From Winogradskyella pacifica (GTDB lineage Bacteria; Bacteroidota; Bacteroidia; Flavobacteriales; Flavobacteriaceae): DNA of 64,000 bases. Below are positions 14,731 to 25,066 of this stretch, piece after piece (position 1 is the first letter of the stretch; each line of letters begins with the position of its first letter). The stretch lies in NCBI RefSeq assembly GCF_013403915.1, contig NZ_JABFDI010000017.1, forward strand, positions 24,085-88,084, in the 5' to 3' direction. The notes under the pieces are model-generated. The model did no database searches. It was not told the origin of the DNA and worked only from the letters and a program-made list of their open reading frames with translations. The position numbers and the translations under genes were made by a program.

Positions 14731-16056
14731 ATGATTTTTGAATTAAAGATGCCCAAAATGGGCGAAAGTATAACCGAAGGGACAATTATCAATTGGTTAA
14801 TATCAGAAGGAGACTCTTTCGAAGAAGGAGATATTATACTAGAAGTAGCAACAGATAAGGTTGATAACGAAGTGCCAGCACCAGCATCAGGAACTTTAAT
14901 GAAAACCATGTTTCAAGCAAAAGATGTTGTGCCTGTTGGAGAGGTTATGGCAATTCTTGAAGTTTCAGAAGAAAAGAAATCGAAAACGGATGTCATTTCG
15001 ACAGAGCGAGGAACGAGTGACGAGAAATCTCATAGTCAAAAGAAAGAGAAATTTCAAAAAGGACCTAAGCCAGTTCAAAAACCTTCAGGTTCAACTTCAG
15101 TTTCAAGTTCATCTTCATTTTCAACTTCAAACACCTTCTTTTCGCCATTAATTATTTCAATAGCCAAAGAACATCACATTAGTTTTGAAGAGTTAGCACG
15201 TATTCCCGCTACAGGAAACGAAGGCAGACTTCGTAAAAGCGATGTGTTTCAATATATAGACGAAGGACGACCTTACAAATTCGCACAACCAGTAGCCGAA
15301 AAAGATCCAACAGCTTATAGAATTCCACAATTAAACTTCGATAAAGGCAAAGGAAAAGTAATCGAAATGGACAGAATGCGCCAAATGATTGCAGATCACA
15401 TGGTGTACTCAAAACATACATCACCTCATGTTACTGCTTATGTAGAAGCAGACATGACGAATATGGTAAATTGGAGAAACGCAAACAAAGTTGCCTTTCA
15501 AGAAAAGCATGGCGAACGTTTAACCTTCACACCATTATTTGTAGAAGCTGTAGCGAAAGCAGTAAAAGATTTCCCAAACATTAATGCATCGGTAGATGGT
15601 AATAACATTATTGTAAAAGAAGATATTAATATTGGTATGGCAACAGCATTACCAAGTGGAAACTTAATCGTTCCTGTAGTAAAAAATGCAGATGCTAAAA
15701 ATTTAAAAGAGATTGCTAGTAACGTAAACGAATTAGCAGGAAAAGCTAGAGAAAACAAACTAGCAGGAGACGATATAAAAGGCAGCACCTTCACAATTTC
15801 TAACGTAGGAACTTTTGGAAGTGTCATGGGAACACCAATTATTAATCAACCAGAAGTTGCCATTTTAGCATTAGGAATAATCAAAAAACGACCAGAAGTT
15901 ATCACTACTGAGAAAGGAGACCAAATAGCTATTCGTAGCATGATGTACTTATCGCTCTCTTTCGATCATCGCGTAGTAGACGGATTCTTAGGAGGAAGTT
16001 TTGTGCGACGAGTAGCCGATTATTTTGAGCAATTTGATATTAATAGAGAAATATAA
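14731..16056 (+). CDS. Dihydrolipoamide acyltransferase (E2) of a 2-oxoacid dehydrogenase
   Basis: A 441-residue E2 that transfers the acyl group from lipoate to CoA. The N-terminal lipoyl domain has lipoyl-lysine Lys43 in VATDKVDNEV. A peripheral-subunit-binding domain spans about residues 138-175 (IARIPATGNEGRL type). The C-terminal catalytic domain has His413 and Asp417 in SFDHRVVDG. The ATG at 14731 (MIFELKMPKMGES) is chosen over an upstream start at 14677, as it begins exactly at the lipoyl domain. The linker, residues ~87-135, is unusual: it is encoded by two dispersed-repeat sequences. Followed by ilvE and the E1 gene, which suggests branched-chain 2-oxoacids as substrates. Confidence 0.92.
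   Translation: MIFELKMPKMGESITEGTIINWLISEGDSFEEGDIILEVATDKVDNEVPAPASGTLMKTMFQAKDVVPVGEVMAILEVSEEKKSKTDVISTERGTSDEKSHSQKKEKFQKGPKPVQKPSGSTSVSSSSSFSTSNTFFSPLIISIAKEHHISFEELARIPATGNEGRLRKSDVFQYIDEGRPYKFAQPVAEKDPTAYRIPQLNFDKGKGKVIEMDRMRQMIADHMVYSKHTSPHVTAYVEADMTNMVNWRNANKVAFQEKHGERLTFTPLFVEAVAKAVKDFPNINASVDGNNIIVKEDINIGMATALPSGNLIVPVVKNADAKNLKEIASNVNELAGKARENKLAGDDIKGSTFTISNVGTFGSVMGTPIINQPEVAILALGIIKKRPEVITTEKGDQIAIRSMMYLSLSFDHRVVDGFLGGSFVRRVADYFEQFDINREI
14991..15033 (+). repeat. TGTCATTTCGAC-type repeat inside the E2 linker
   Basis: TGTCATTTCGACAGAGCGAG then GAACGAGTGACGAGAAATCTCAT. It matches the dispersed GTCATTTCGAC...GAGAAATCTCA repeat type common in Bacteroidota genomes, here translated in frame as TDVISTERGTSDEKSH. 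Confidence 0.65.
15088..15132 (+). repeat. TTCAAN-periodic tract inside the E2 linker
   Basis: Every second codon is TCA, giving GSTSVSSSSSFSTS. At the DNA level it is the same six-base TTCAAN tract seen between paa genes. Confidence 0.8.
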
Positions 16057-16063
16057 ATTCAGA

Positions 16064-16094
16064 ATTGTCCCCTGAGGGGACTTTAGGGGTGTTT
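16064..16094 (+). repeat. REP-like palindrome, copy 6
   Basis: ATTGTCCCCTGAGGGGAC followed by TTTAGGGGTGTT; the palindrome centre lacks one T relative to copy 1. It lies between the E2 stop and ilvE. Confidence 0.9.
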
Positions 16095-16119
16095 TAAACA
16101 CTCTAAAAAACATACATAT

Positions 16120-17187
16120 ATGAAACCTAACATTTCAGTTACTAAAGTAGAAACATCAAAAGTTGATGCCTTAGACTTTAACAATATTCCATTAGGCACC
16201 ACATTCACCGATCACATGTTTATTTGCGATTACGAAAACGGAGAATGGGTTAATCCAAGAGTTATTCCTATGGGATTAATTCCAACGCATCCAGCAGCAA
16301 TGGCTTTACATTATGGACAAGCTATTTTTGAAGGGATGAAAGCTTACAAAGACACCGAAGGCACACCAATGTTATTTAGACCAGAAGAAAATGCCAAACG
16401 TTTAAATAAAAGTGCGGATCGTATGGGAATGCCTAATATTCTTGAAGATTTATTTGTAGAAGGACTTAAAGAATTAGTGGGCTTAGAGCACAATTGGATT
16501 CCTCCAACCGATGGAAGCGCACTCTATTTAAGACCATTTATGTATGCCGATGAGCCCTTTATTGGTATGCGTGCAGCAACACATTACAAGTTCATAATTA
16601 TGGCATCACCAGCCGGTCCATTTTTTAGTAACCGTATTAAATTATGGGCAGAAAAGCAATTCATTAGAGCAGCACAAGGTGGAACTGGTGAAGCTAAAGC
16701 CGCTGGAAATTATGCAGCAGCCATTCGTCCAACAGAATTAGCAAAAGCCAAAGGTTACGACCAAGTATTATGGTTAGATGCCGCAGAACATAAGTATATT
16801 CAAGAAGTTGGTACCATGAATATTTTCTTCAAAATTAATGGGGAATTTATCACACCAGAGCTCGACGGTTCTGTGTTGCATGGCATCACAAGAGCAAGTG
16901 TTATAGAGATGTTACGTGCTATGAATTTCACGGTAACAGAACGAAAGATCACTATTGATGAAATTAAAACAGCATCAGAAAACGGGACTTTAGAAGAAGC
17001 TTTCGGGACAGGAACAGCCGTTGGTATAGCGTACATTCAAGAGGTTGGATTAGAAGGCGAAACGATTCATGTTTCTGATGAAAGTCCAATTGGATTAGAA
17101 GTTAATGACACCTTGAATGCTATTAAAACGGGCAAGCTAGACGACCAATTTAATTGGATGACTAAAGTAGAAAAGGAATTAGCTTAG
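16120..17187 (+). CDS. ilvE: Branched-chain amino acid aminotransferase
   Basis: A 355-residue class IV PLP aminotransferase that interconverts Leu, Ile and Val with their 2-oxoacids. The length fits the eukaryote-like group II BCAT. Landmarks are LHYGQAIFEGMKAYK near residue 65, LRPFMYADEP, the lysine region GGTGEAKAAGNYAAAI expected to hold the PLP lysine, and the EVGTMNIFF and GTGTAVGIAYI segments. It sits between E2 and E1 genes, so it likely supplies branched-chain 2-oxoacids to that complex. Confidence 0.93.
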   Translation: MKPNISVTKVETSKVDALDFNNIPLGTTFTDHMFICDYENGEWVNPRVIPMGLIPTHPAAMALHYGQAIFEGMKAYKDTEGTPMLFRPEENAKRLNKSADRMGMPNILEDLFVEGLKELVGLEHNWIPPTDGSALYLRPFMYADEPFIGMRAATHYKFIIMASPAGPFFSNRIKLWAEKQFIRAAQGGTGEAKAAGNYAAAIRPTELAKAKGYDQVLWLDAAEHKYIQEVGTMNIFFKINGEFITPELDGSVLHGITRASVIEMLRAMNFTVTERKITIDEIKTASENGTLEEAFGTGTAVGIAYIQEVGLEGETIHVSDESPIGLEVNDTLNAIKTGKLDDQFNWMTKVEKELA

Positions 17188-17192
17188 AGTTA

Positions 17193-17338
17193 TTTGGGTG
17201 TTACCACAAGGGTCGGGCTTTTACTACTCGCTCTTTTTGAAAAAAGCAAAAAGGAGCTTCAACAAATTGTTTCAATTGCGAAGCAATCACGATTTCTTAT
17301 TTATTAAATTAAGAATGAACGAGTAATCCCTAACGCAA
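17193..17338. repeat. GGGTGTTACC-type dispersed repeat, copy 2
   Basis: It begins TTTGGGTGTTACC, has GGTCGGGCTT, then CTCTTTTTG/GCAAAAAGGAG inverted stretches followed by CTTCAACAAAT, and ends GAGTAATCCCTAACGCAA. Its middle contains CAATTGCGAAGCAATC, another palindrome. It fills most of the gap between ilvE and the E1 gene. Confidence 0.65.
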
Positions 17339-17420
17339 CACACCCCTAAAGTCCCCTCAAGGGGACAATAGTTCAAAGATTATTCAGAGGATTGTCCCCT
17401 TGAGGGGACTTCAGGGGTGT
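17339..17420. repeat. Inverted pair of REP-like palindromes, copies 7 and 8
   Basis: Copy 7 (17339-17369) reads ACACCCCTAAAG then TCCCCTCAAGGGGACAAT. Copy 8 (17391-17420) reads ATTGTCCCCTTGAGGGGAC then TTCAGGGGTGT. They face each other over a 21-base spacer and can form a ~30-base-pair stem, with no gene inside. Confidence 0.9.
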
Positions 17421-17445
17421 AAAAGGAGAAACATTAAAAAAGATA

Positions 17446-17459
17446 ACCGCTTTCGCGGT
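17446..17459. repeat. ACCGC-TTTC-GCGGT hairpin before the E1 start
   Basis: A perfect five-base, GC-rich hairpin eight bases upstream of the ATG at 17468. It may influence translation start; it also resembles a short dispersed unit. Confidence 0.5.
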
Positions 17460-17467
17460 CACTAAAG

Positions 17468-19519
17468 ATGAAAAAAGAAACACTAGAAAAAGGATTTTCA
17501 AAACTCTGCACAGCAAAAGCAATGGCAGAATTATACGAAGCTAATTTTAAACAAGTTTCAAAATACGTACATGCAACATCTCGTGGACACGAAGCCATTC
17601 AAATAGCTTTAGGTTTACAATTATTACCTCAAGATTATGCATTTCCATATTACAGAGACGATGCCATGTTATTATCGTTTGGTTTAGAGCCTTACGATTT
17701 AATGCTGCAATTACTAGCTAAAAAAGACGATCCATTTTCTGGAGGAAGAACATACTATTCGCATCCAAGTTTAAAGGATGACGATAAGCCAAAAATTCCA
17801 CACCAATCCTCTGCAACAGGTATGCAAACTATTCCAGCAACAGGAGTTGCTATGGGAATGCAGTATAAAGAATTACAAGGTTTAGACGATAAAACACTTA
17901 AAGATTTACCATTCGTGGTGTGTTCTTTAGGAGACGCATCTGTAACCGAAGGAGAAATAGCAGAAGCGTTCCAAATGGCAGCATTAAAGCAAATGCCAAT
18001 CTTATATTTAGTACAAGATAACGGTTGGGATATTAGTGCCAATGCAGCAGAAACGAGAGCGCAAAATGCTTTCGAATATGCAGCAGGATTTAAAGGTTTA
18101 GAGGCGATCTCAATAGATGGTGCAAACTTTACAGAAAGTTACGAAGCATTAGAGAAAGTCATAGAAACCATTCGTACAGAACGTAGACCATTTTTAGTAC
18201 ACGCAAAAGTACCGTTATTAAATCACCATACTTCTGGTGTAAGAATGGAATGGTATCGCGATGATTTAGAAGAGGCACGTTCTCGTGATCCTTATCCAGT
18301 TATTAAAAAACAATTACTAGATGCAGGATTTTCAGAACAAGACGTTTTAGACATTGAAAATTCCGCGAAAGCGAAAGTACAATCAGATTTCGAAAAAGCG
18401 TTAAAAGCCGAAGACCCAAAACCTGAAGATTTATTTACAAACGATTTTGTACCAACACCAATTACCGAGGAAAAAGGAACACGTTCACCAGAAGGCGCAG
18501 ACAAAGTAGTTATGGTAGATTGTGCTTTATTCGCAGTAGAAGAACTGATGAAAAAGCATAAAGAATGTTTGCTCTATGGGCAAGATGTTGGAGGAAGACT
18601 TGGTGGTGTTTTTAGAGAAGCAGCAACATTAGCACAAAAATTTGGAGACGATCGTGTGTTTAATACACCAATACAAGAAGCTTTTATTGTAGGTTCTACA
18701 GTTGGTATGTCTGCTGTTGGATTAAAGCCCATTGTTGAGGTGCAGTTTGCCGATTATATTTGGCCTGGCTTAAATCAGTTATTTACAGAGGTAAGTAGAA
18801 GTTGTTATTTATCTAACGGTAAATGGCCGGTTTCTATGATTCTTAGAGTGCCAATTGGTGCTTATGGAAGTGGAGGACCTTACCATTCATCTTCAGTTGA
18901 ATCTGTAATTACAAATATTCGTGGTATTAAAATAGCGTATCCAAGTAATGGAGCCGATTTAAAAGGTTTAATGAAAGCAGCTTACTACGACCCTAATCCA
19001 GTTGTCATTTTAGAACACAAAGGGTTGTATTGGTCTAAAGTGCCAGGAACGCAAGGTGCAACATCTGTTGAGCCAAGTGAAGATTATGTATTGCCTTTTG
19101 GTAAAGCATGGGTTTTACAAGAAATTTGGAAGCAAGAAAATGTAGAAACATTAACTATTGTTACTTACGGAATGGGAGTGCATTGGGCAATGAATGCATC
19201 GGAAGAATTAGGGATGCAAGACCAAATTGAAGTGATCGATTTACGTACGTTGTTTCCTCTAGACGAAGACACGATTATGACATCGGTTAAGAAAACAGGA
19301 AAGTGTCTTGTTGTAACAGAAGAGCCTTCAAACAATAGTTTTGCAAGAGCATTATCTGGAAAAATTCAAGAAGAATGCTTTAAATATTTAGATGCGCCAG
19401 TAATGACTATTGGTAGTGAGAATATGCCTGCAATACCATTAAATTCTACTTTAGAGCAAACAATGATTCCTTCAACTGAAAAAGTGAAAGCTAAGATAGA
19501 AAAGTTACTAAACTATTAA
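17468..19519 (+). CDS. 2-oxoacid dehydrogenase E1, alpha and beta subunits fused
   Basis: A 683-residue thiamine-diphosphate enzyme that decarboxylates branched-chain 2-oxoacids and loads the lipoyl group of E2. Residues ~1-330 are the alpha part, with the ThDP motif GDASVTEGE (Asp156) to QDNGWDIS. Residues ~345-683 are the beta part (YGQDVGGRLGGVFREA, VGSTVGMSAVGLKPIVEVQFADY, GAYGSGGPYHS). The fusion is normal in Bacteroidota. Together with E2 and ilvE it forms a branched-chain 2-oxoacid catabolic set; no E3 gene is in the window. Confidence 0.92.
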   Translation: MKKETLEKGFSKLCTAKAMAELYEANFKQVSKYVHATSRGHEAIQIALGLQLLPQDYAFPYYRDDAMLLSFGLEPYDLMLQLLAKKDDPFSGGRTYYSHPSLKDDDKPKIPHQSSATGMQTIPATGVAMGMQYKELQGLDDKTLKDLPFVVCSLGDASVTEGEIAEAFQMAALKQMPILYLVQDNGWDISANAAETRAQNAFEYAAGFKGLEAISIDGANFTESYEALEKVIETIRTERRPFLVHAKVPLLNHHTSGVRMEWYRDDLEEARSRDPYPVIKKQLLDAGFSEQDVLDIENSAKAKVQSDFEKALKAEDPKPEDLFTNDFVPTPITEEKGTRSPEGADKVVMVDCALFAVEELMKKHKECLLYGQDVGGRLGGVFREAATLAQKFGDDRVFNTPIQEAFIVGSTVGMSAVGLKPIVEVQFADYIWPGLNQLFTEVSRSCYLSNGKWPVSMILRVPIGAYGSGGPYHSSSVESVITNIRGIKIAYPSNGADLKGLMKAAYYDPNPVVILEHKGLYWSKVPGTQGATSVEPSEDYVLPFGKAWVLQEIWKQENVETLTIVTYGMGVHWAMNASEELGMQDQIEVIDLRTLFPLDEDTIMTSVKKTGKCLVVTEEPSNNSFARALSGKIQEECFKYLDAPVMTIGSENMPAIPLNSTLEQTMIPSTEKVKAKIEKLLNY

Positions 19520-19557
19520 GTTTATAATAATCTTGCACACCTAGTTCTGTGTGTAAT

Positions 19558-19602
19558 AAAAGGGATTCGTAATTGGAAAACAATTATGAATCCCTTTTTT
19601 TA
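19558..19602 (+). terminator. Rho-independent terminator after the E1 gene
   Basis: AAAGGGATTCGTAATTG and CAATTATGAATCCCTTT form a ~17-base-pair stem with a GAAAA loop, followed by a T-run. It ends the E2-ilvE-E1 transcript. Confidence 0.88.
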
Positions 19603-19716
19603 TGACTTCAATTTGCTTCATTTTTATAGAAATAGATTTTAGTTAAAATATGTTTTTCCAAAAAAAGAGAATTCAAAAATAAATTGGAAAGCGTATGGAA
19701 GTCGTAAATAATCTTC

Positions 19717-19724
19717 TATATTTG
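19717..19724 (+). promoter_or_regulatory. -7 element of the thiamine operon promoter
   Basis: TATATTTG matches TAnnTTTG. The predicted start (about 19730) falls on the first bases of the TPP aptamer. No clear TTG -33 element at 19 bases was found. Confidence 0.5.
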
Positions 19725-19730
19725 AGGTGT

Positions 19731-19811
19731 AAACTTTAGGAGTAGCTATTAAATTAGTTTGAGAAACATCCTTAGAACCTGATTTGGTTAATACCAACGT
19801 AGGAAAAAGTT
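19731..19811 (+). ncRNA. TPP riboswitch (THI element)
   Basis: It contains the conserved core CATCCTTAGAACCTGAT, then TTGGTTAATACCAACGTAGG, preceded by AGGAGTAGCT and GTTTGAGAAA. Stem P1 is AACTTT (19732-19737) with AAAGTT (19806-19811). It precedes thiS by 57 bases. A following TCGAT-AAGAC-ATCGA hairpin (about 19817-19831) may be part of the expression platform. Binding of thiamine diphosphate should reduce expression of the downstream thiamine genes. Confidence 0.95.
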
Positions 19812-19868
19812 ATGTTCGATAAGACATCGAAATACTACCATTCTGGTTTACAGTAATATTTTATAAAT

Positions 19869-20072
19869 ATGATTACTATAAAAGTAAACCAAGAAGACCA
19901 CCACATTTTAGAACACGTAACATTACAACAGTTTGTTGAAAATTTAAAAATTCAAACAAACGGCATTGCTATTGCTATAAATAATACTGTGGTTAAAAAA
20001 ACAGATTGGTCTTCACGATTACTTCACAATAATGATGATATTTTAATTATAAAATCTACTCAAGGAGGATGA
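19869..20072 (+). CDS. thiS: Sulfur carrier protein ThiS
   Basis: A 67-residue ubiquitin-like sulfur carrier for thiazole synthesis. It ends in the required Gly-Gly (IIKSTQGG), which ThiF adenylates and converts to thiocarboxylate. The length is typical (about 66). First gene of the riboswitch-controlled operon, 30 bases before thiC. Confidence 0.95.
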   Translation: MITIKVNQEDHHILEHVTLQQFVENLKIQTNGIAIAINNTVVKKTDWSSRLLHNNDDILIIKSTQGG

Positions 20073-20084
20073 TTTTTATTTTAA

Positions 20085-21962
<1,878 letters not shown>

Positions 21963-22001
21963 AATTAGAAGGAAGTTCTCACGCTTTGAAAAAAAAGCGT
22001 G

Positions 22002-22160
22002 GGTGGGCTTTCCGTTATATCTTTTGCTGGTTCTCGATACAAATTTATTCAGGCACAGCATAAATTTACTCGAACTGACAGCAAAAGAATGCCATTATAA
22101 TTGTATAACACTCACGAGTTCCTATTTAATAAAATAGAATAACTGAGTAATCCCTAACTC
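22002..22160. repeat. GGGC-TTTCCG-TATATC dispersed repeat, copy 3
   Basis: It has GGGCTTTCCGTTATATCTTT, a long imperfect inverted repeat from CTTTTGCTG (22021-22029) to CAGCAAAAG (22079-22087), then AATGCCATTATAATTG and GAGTAATCCCTAACTC at the end. A CACGCTTT/AAAGCGTG hairpin (21980-22001) precedes it. It lies inside the thiamine operon between thiC and the ThiE-like gene. Confidence 0.65.
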
Positions 22161-22174
22161 AAAATCCAAGTAAC

Positions 22175-22206
22175 CGTCATTACGAGGAGGTACGACGAAG
22201 TAATCT
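22175..22206. repeat. CGTCATTACGAGGAGG-type dispersed repeat
   Basis: CGTCATTACGAGGAGGTACG followed by ACGAAGTAATCTT, a known style of Bacteroidota intergenic repeat (GTCATTGCGAGG...GAAGCAATCT). ATTAC and GTAAT form the inverted ends. Confidence 0.65.
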
Positions 22207-22233
22207 TATCTTTTAATATTAAACTAAAAACCT

Positions 22234-22836
22234 ATGATAGTTCTTATCGCACCAGAAAACGATATTCCAAACGAAATAGAAATACTAAACCAATTATTTA
22301 GAGAAGGTTTATTGGTGTATCATTTGAGAAAACCAAAGAAAAACTACGAAGAACACGTTGCGTATTTAAACAAAATAGATAAAGAATATCATAACAGGAT
22401 TGTGGTGCATTATTTTCATGAGTTAATAAACGATTTTAATTTAAAAGGTATTCATTTTCAAGAGCAAAAAAGAATTGACCATATAGATAATCCTGGTCAA
22501 TATTTCAAAAACCTAAATATGTTTGGTAAAACAATAAGCTCTTCATTTCATGATTTAGAAGTATTAAAAGCGTGTTATTTTGAATTCGATTATCATTTAT
22601 TAAGTCCTGTTTTTTCTTCAATATCAAAAAAAGGTTATAAGGGAAAAGGTTTTGACGTTAACCATATTGATAAAACAATCATTGGTATGGGTGGTATTAA
22701 TGCTGAAACGATAGAAGAAACTATAACATTAGGATTTAAAGGAATAGGTGTTTTAGGTGGTGTTTGGAATGCTGAAAATCCGTTAGAGGGTTTTATAAAA
22801 ATAAAAGAATCATATAATAAACACACCAGTAAATAA
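22234..22836 (+). CDS. Thiamine phosphate synthase-like protein (ThiE/TenI family)
   Basis: A 200-residue TIM-barrel protein of the TMP-synthase/TenI family. HLRKPKKNYEEH near residue 36, the YHLLSPVFSSISKKGYKG loop and IIGMGGINAETIEE follow the family pattern. It is more diverged than the second ThiE at 23633 and lacks that protein's full diphosphate-binding set, so a TenI-type aminotransferring aromatase role (thiazole tautomerase) is a fair alternative. It is the third gene of the thiamine operon. Confidence 0.8.
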   Translation: MIVLIAPENDIPNEIEILNQLFREGLLVYHLRKPKKNYEEHVAYLNKIDKEYHNRIVVHYFHELINDFNLKGIHFQEQKRIDHIDNPGQYFKNLNMFGKTISSSFHDLEVLKACYFEFDYHLLSPVFSSISKKGYKGKGFDVNHIDKTIIGMGGINAETIEETITLGFKGIGVLGGVWNAENPLEGFIKIKESYNKHTSK

Positions 22837-22875
22837 GTGTTTTTGAATAACCTATTGATGCTAAATACATAAAAA

Positions 22876-23643
22876 TTGAATCATAAAAACTACATCTTAA
22901 CAATAGCGGGTTTAGATCCATCGAGTGGTGCTGGAATTACGTCTGACATTAAAACATTTGAAGCGCATGGTTTGTACGGTTTATCCGTGTGTACCGCAGT
23001 TACTGTTCAAAACGATATAGATTTTAAAGACTGTATTTGGATAGAAAAAGAAATCATTTTAAATCAGATAGACCTTTTGTTTCGACGGTTTGACATTGCT
23101 GTAGTCAAAATAGGAATCATCCAGTCTTGGGACGTTTTATTAGACGTTATTCAAACATTAAAAAAACTAAATCCAACTGTAAAAATAGTACTAGACCCTG
23201 TTTTAACAGCAAGTGCAGGTTTTAGTTTTCATAATAAACAAGATTTAAAAGTTTTAGAAGAAGTTTTAAAAAATTGCAATTTTATTACACCAAATTATGA
23301 AGAGATTGAAGCCTTGTTCCCTGAGAAATCTATAGAAGACACTATCGATTTTATTTCAGAAAGAACAAATATCTACTTAAAAGGAGGTCATAGAACAGAT
23401 AAAAAAGGGTGGGACGAAGTCTATTACAGTAAAATAGTAAAACTAAACATTCCGCCAATTGCAGAAACCGTTTTTCAAAAGCATGGAAGCGGTTGTGTTT
23501 TATCGTCAGCATTGGCTTCTAATTTAGAAAAAGGAATGAACATAGAAGATGCTTGTAAAAATGTAAAATGGTATACCGAACAGTTTTTAAATTCAAACAA
23601 CACCTTGCTAGGAACACATAAATACACAGAAAATGCTAAGTAA
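22876..23643 (+). CDS. thiD: Hydroxymethylpyrimidine (phosphate) kinase ThiD
   Basis: A 255-residue ribokinase-fold kinase that phosphorylates HMP and HMP-phosphate. The N-terminal LTIAGLDPSSGAGITSDIKTFE is the ThiD signature; KHGSGCVLSSALASNL near the C-terminus holds the catalytic-loop region. The start is a TTG at 22876 (TTG AAT CAT), as no in-frame ATG precedes the first strand. The 3' end overlaps thiE by 11 bases. Confidence 0.93.
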   Translation: MNHKNYILTIAGLDPSSGAGITSDIKTFEAHGLYGLSVCTAVTVQNDIDFKDCIWIEKEIILNQIDLLFRRFDIAVVKIGIIQSWDVLLDVIQTLKKLNPTVKIVLDPVLTASAGFSFHNKQDLKVLEEVLKNCNFITPNYEEIEALFPEKSIEDTIDFISERTNIYLKGGHRTDKKGWDEVYYSKIVKLNIPPIAETVFQKHGSGCVLSSALASNLEKGMNIEDACKNVKWYTEQFLNSNNTLLGTHKYTENAK

Positions 23644-24256
23644 ACTACATTATATTTCTCAAGGCAAAACACCGCAAGATCATCTAGAAAATATACAGAA
23701 AGCATGTGAAAACGGAGCAGAATTGGTACAGTTGCGTTTAAAAGAAATGGCACTAGATATCATTTTAGAAACTGCAGAAAAAGCTAGAGAAATCACCACT
23801 CAATTTAAAGTGAAGCTAATAATAAATGATCATTATAAAATAGCTAAAACCGTAAAAGCAGACGGTGTTCATTTAGGAAAAACAGATACATGTCCATTAA
23901 TAGCTAGAGCCTATTTGGGAAAACAATATCTAATTGGAGGCACTGCCAACACTTTAGAGGATTGCAAAGTTCTAATAGAAAAGGAAGTGGATTATATTGG
24001 TTTAGGACCTTTTCAGTTTACAGAAACTAAAAAGAATTTAAGTCCAACTTTAGGAATTGAAGGTTACAAGCAGTTAATAGGAGCGTTAAAAACAGACACG
24101 CCTATAATCGCTATTGGTGGTATTTGCATGGAAGATGTTTCGGCAATTATAAACACAGGTATTTACGGAATAGCCGTTTCGGGAACAATAACTAAAGATT
24201 TTACAAGTATTTCTAAGTTTTATGAAATCTTAAATTCATCAGAAGTAAAAGCATAA
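23633..24256 (+). CDS. thiE: Thiamine phosphate synthase ThiE
   Basis: A 207-residue enzyme that joins HMP diphosphate to thiazole phosphate. It shows QLRLKEM, LIINDHYKIAKTVKADGVHLG, YIGLGPFQFTETKKN and IIAIGGI, the regular ThiE motifs for diphosphate and thiazole-phosphate binding. It overlaps the end of thiD, so translation is probably coupled. With the ThiE-like gene at 22234 the operon has two TMP-synthase-family members. Confidence 0.93.
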   Translation: MLSKLHYISQGKTPQDHLENIQKACENGAELVQLRLKEMALDIILETAEKAREITTQFKVKLIINDHYKIAKTVKADGVHLGKTDTCPLIARAYLGKQYLIGGTANTLEDCKVLIEKEVDYIGLGPFQFTETKKNLSPTLGIEGYKQLIGALKTDTPIIAIGGICMEDVSAIINTGIYGIAVSGTITKDFTSISKFYEILNSSEVKA

Positions 24257-24292
24257 GCAGTCTTATTCTAACATAGATTCAAAAAAGTAAAA

Positions 24293-25063
24293 ATGAATAA
24301 CATATTAAAAATAGCAGATAAAGAATTTACCTCTAGATTATTCACCGGTACAGGAAAGTTTAGCTCTTCAGAATTGATGAAAGACGCTTTGTTGGCTTCC
24401 AAAAGTGAACTCATAACAGTTGCTTTAAAAAGAGTCGATGTTCAAAATAATGAAGATGATATTTTAAGGCATTTAAAACATGCTCATATTAATTTATTGC
24501 CAAACACATCTGGTGTTAGAACCGCAAAAGAAGCTGTTTTTGCAGCAGAATTATCAAGAGAAGCTTTAGGTACTAACTGGGTTAAATTAGAAATTCATCC
24601 AGATCCTAGATATTTATTACCAGACCCTATAGAGACTTTAAAAGCGGCTGAAGCATTAGTAAAATTAGGATTTGTAGTGATGCCTTACATTCATGCAGAT
24701 CCTGTATTGTGTAAACGGTTAGAAGATGTGGGAGTACAATGTGTTATGCCATTGGGAGCACCTATAGGAAGTAATAAGGGATTAAAAACGCAAGATTTTT
24801 TAGAGATTATTATCGAGCAATCTAATGTACCTGTTATTGTAGATGCAGGTATTGGCGCACCATCGCATGCAGCTTATGCCATGGAATTAGGTGCAGATGC
24901 TGTCTTAGTAAATACGGCAATTGCAGTGTCTAAAAATCCGGTAGCTATGGCAAAAGCTTTTAAAATGGCTGTGGAAGCTGGTAGAATGGCGTTTGAAGCC
25001 AAACTAGCACCTATTAAAAATAAAGCAGAAGCTAGTAGTCCGTTAACGAGTTTCTTAAACTAA
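24293..25063 (+). CDS. thiG: Thiazole synthase ThiG
   Basis: A 256-residue TIM barrel that forms the thiazole ring from 1-deoxy-xylulose phosphate, dehydroglycine and the ThiS thiocarboxylate. It has [40 protein letters not shown] with the expected Schiff-base lysine, [13 protein letters not shown] and [12 protein letters not shown]. Three bases separate it from thiH. Confidence 0.96.
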   Translation: MNNILKIADKEFTSRLFTGTGKFSSSELMKDALLASKSELITVALKRVDVQNNEDDILRHLKHAHINLLPNTSGVRTAKEAVFAAELSREALGTNWVKLEIHPDPRYLLPDPIETLKAAEALVKLGFVVMPYIHADPVLCKRLEDVGVQCVMPLGAPIGSNKGLKTQDFLEIIIEQSNVPVIVDAGIGAPSHAAYAMELGADAVLVNTAIAVSKNPVAMAKAFKMAVEAGRMAFEAKLAPIKNKAEASSPLTSFLN

Positions 25064-25066
25064 AAT

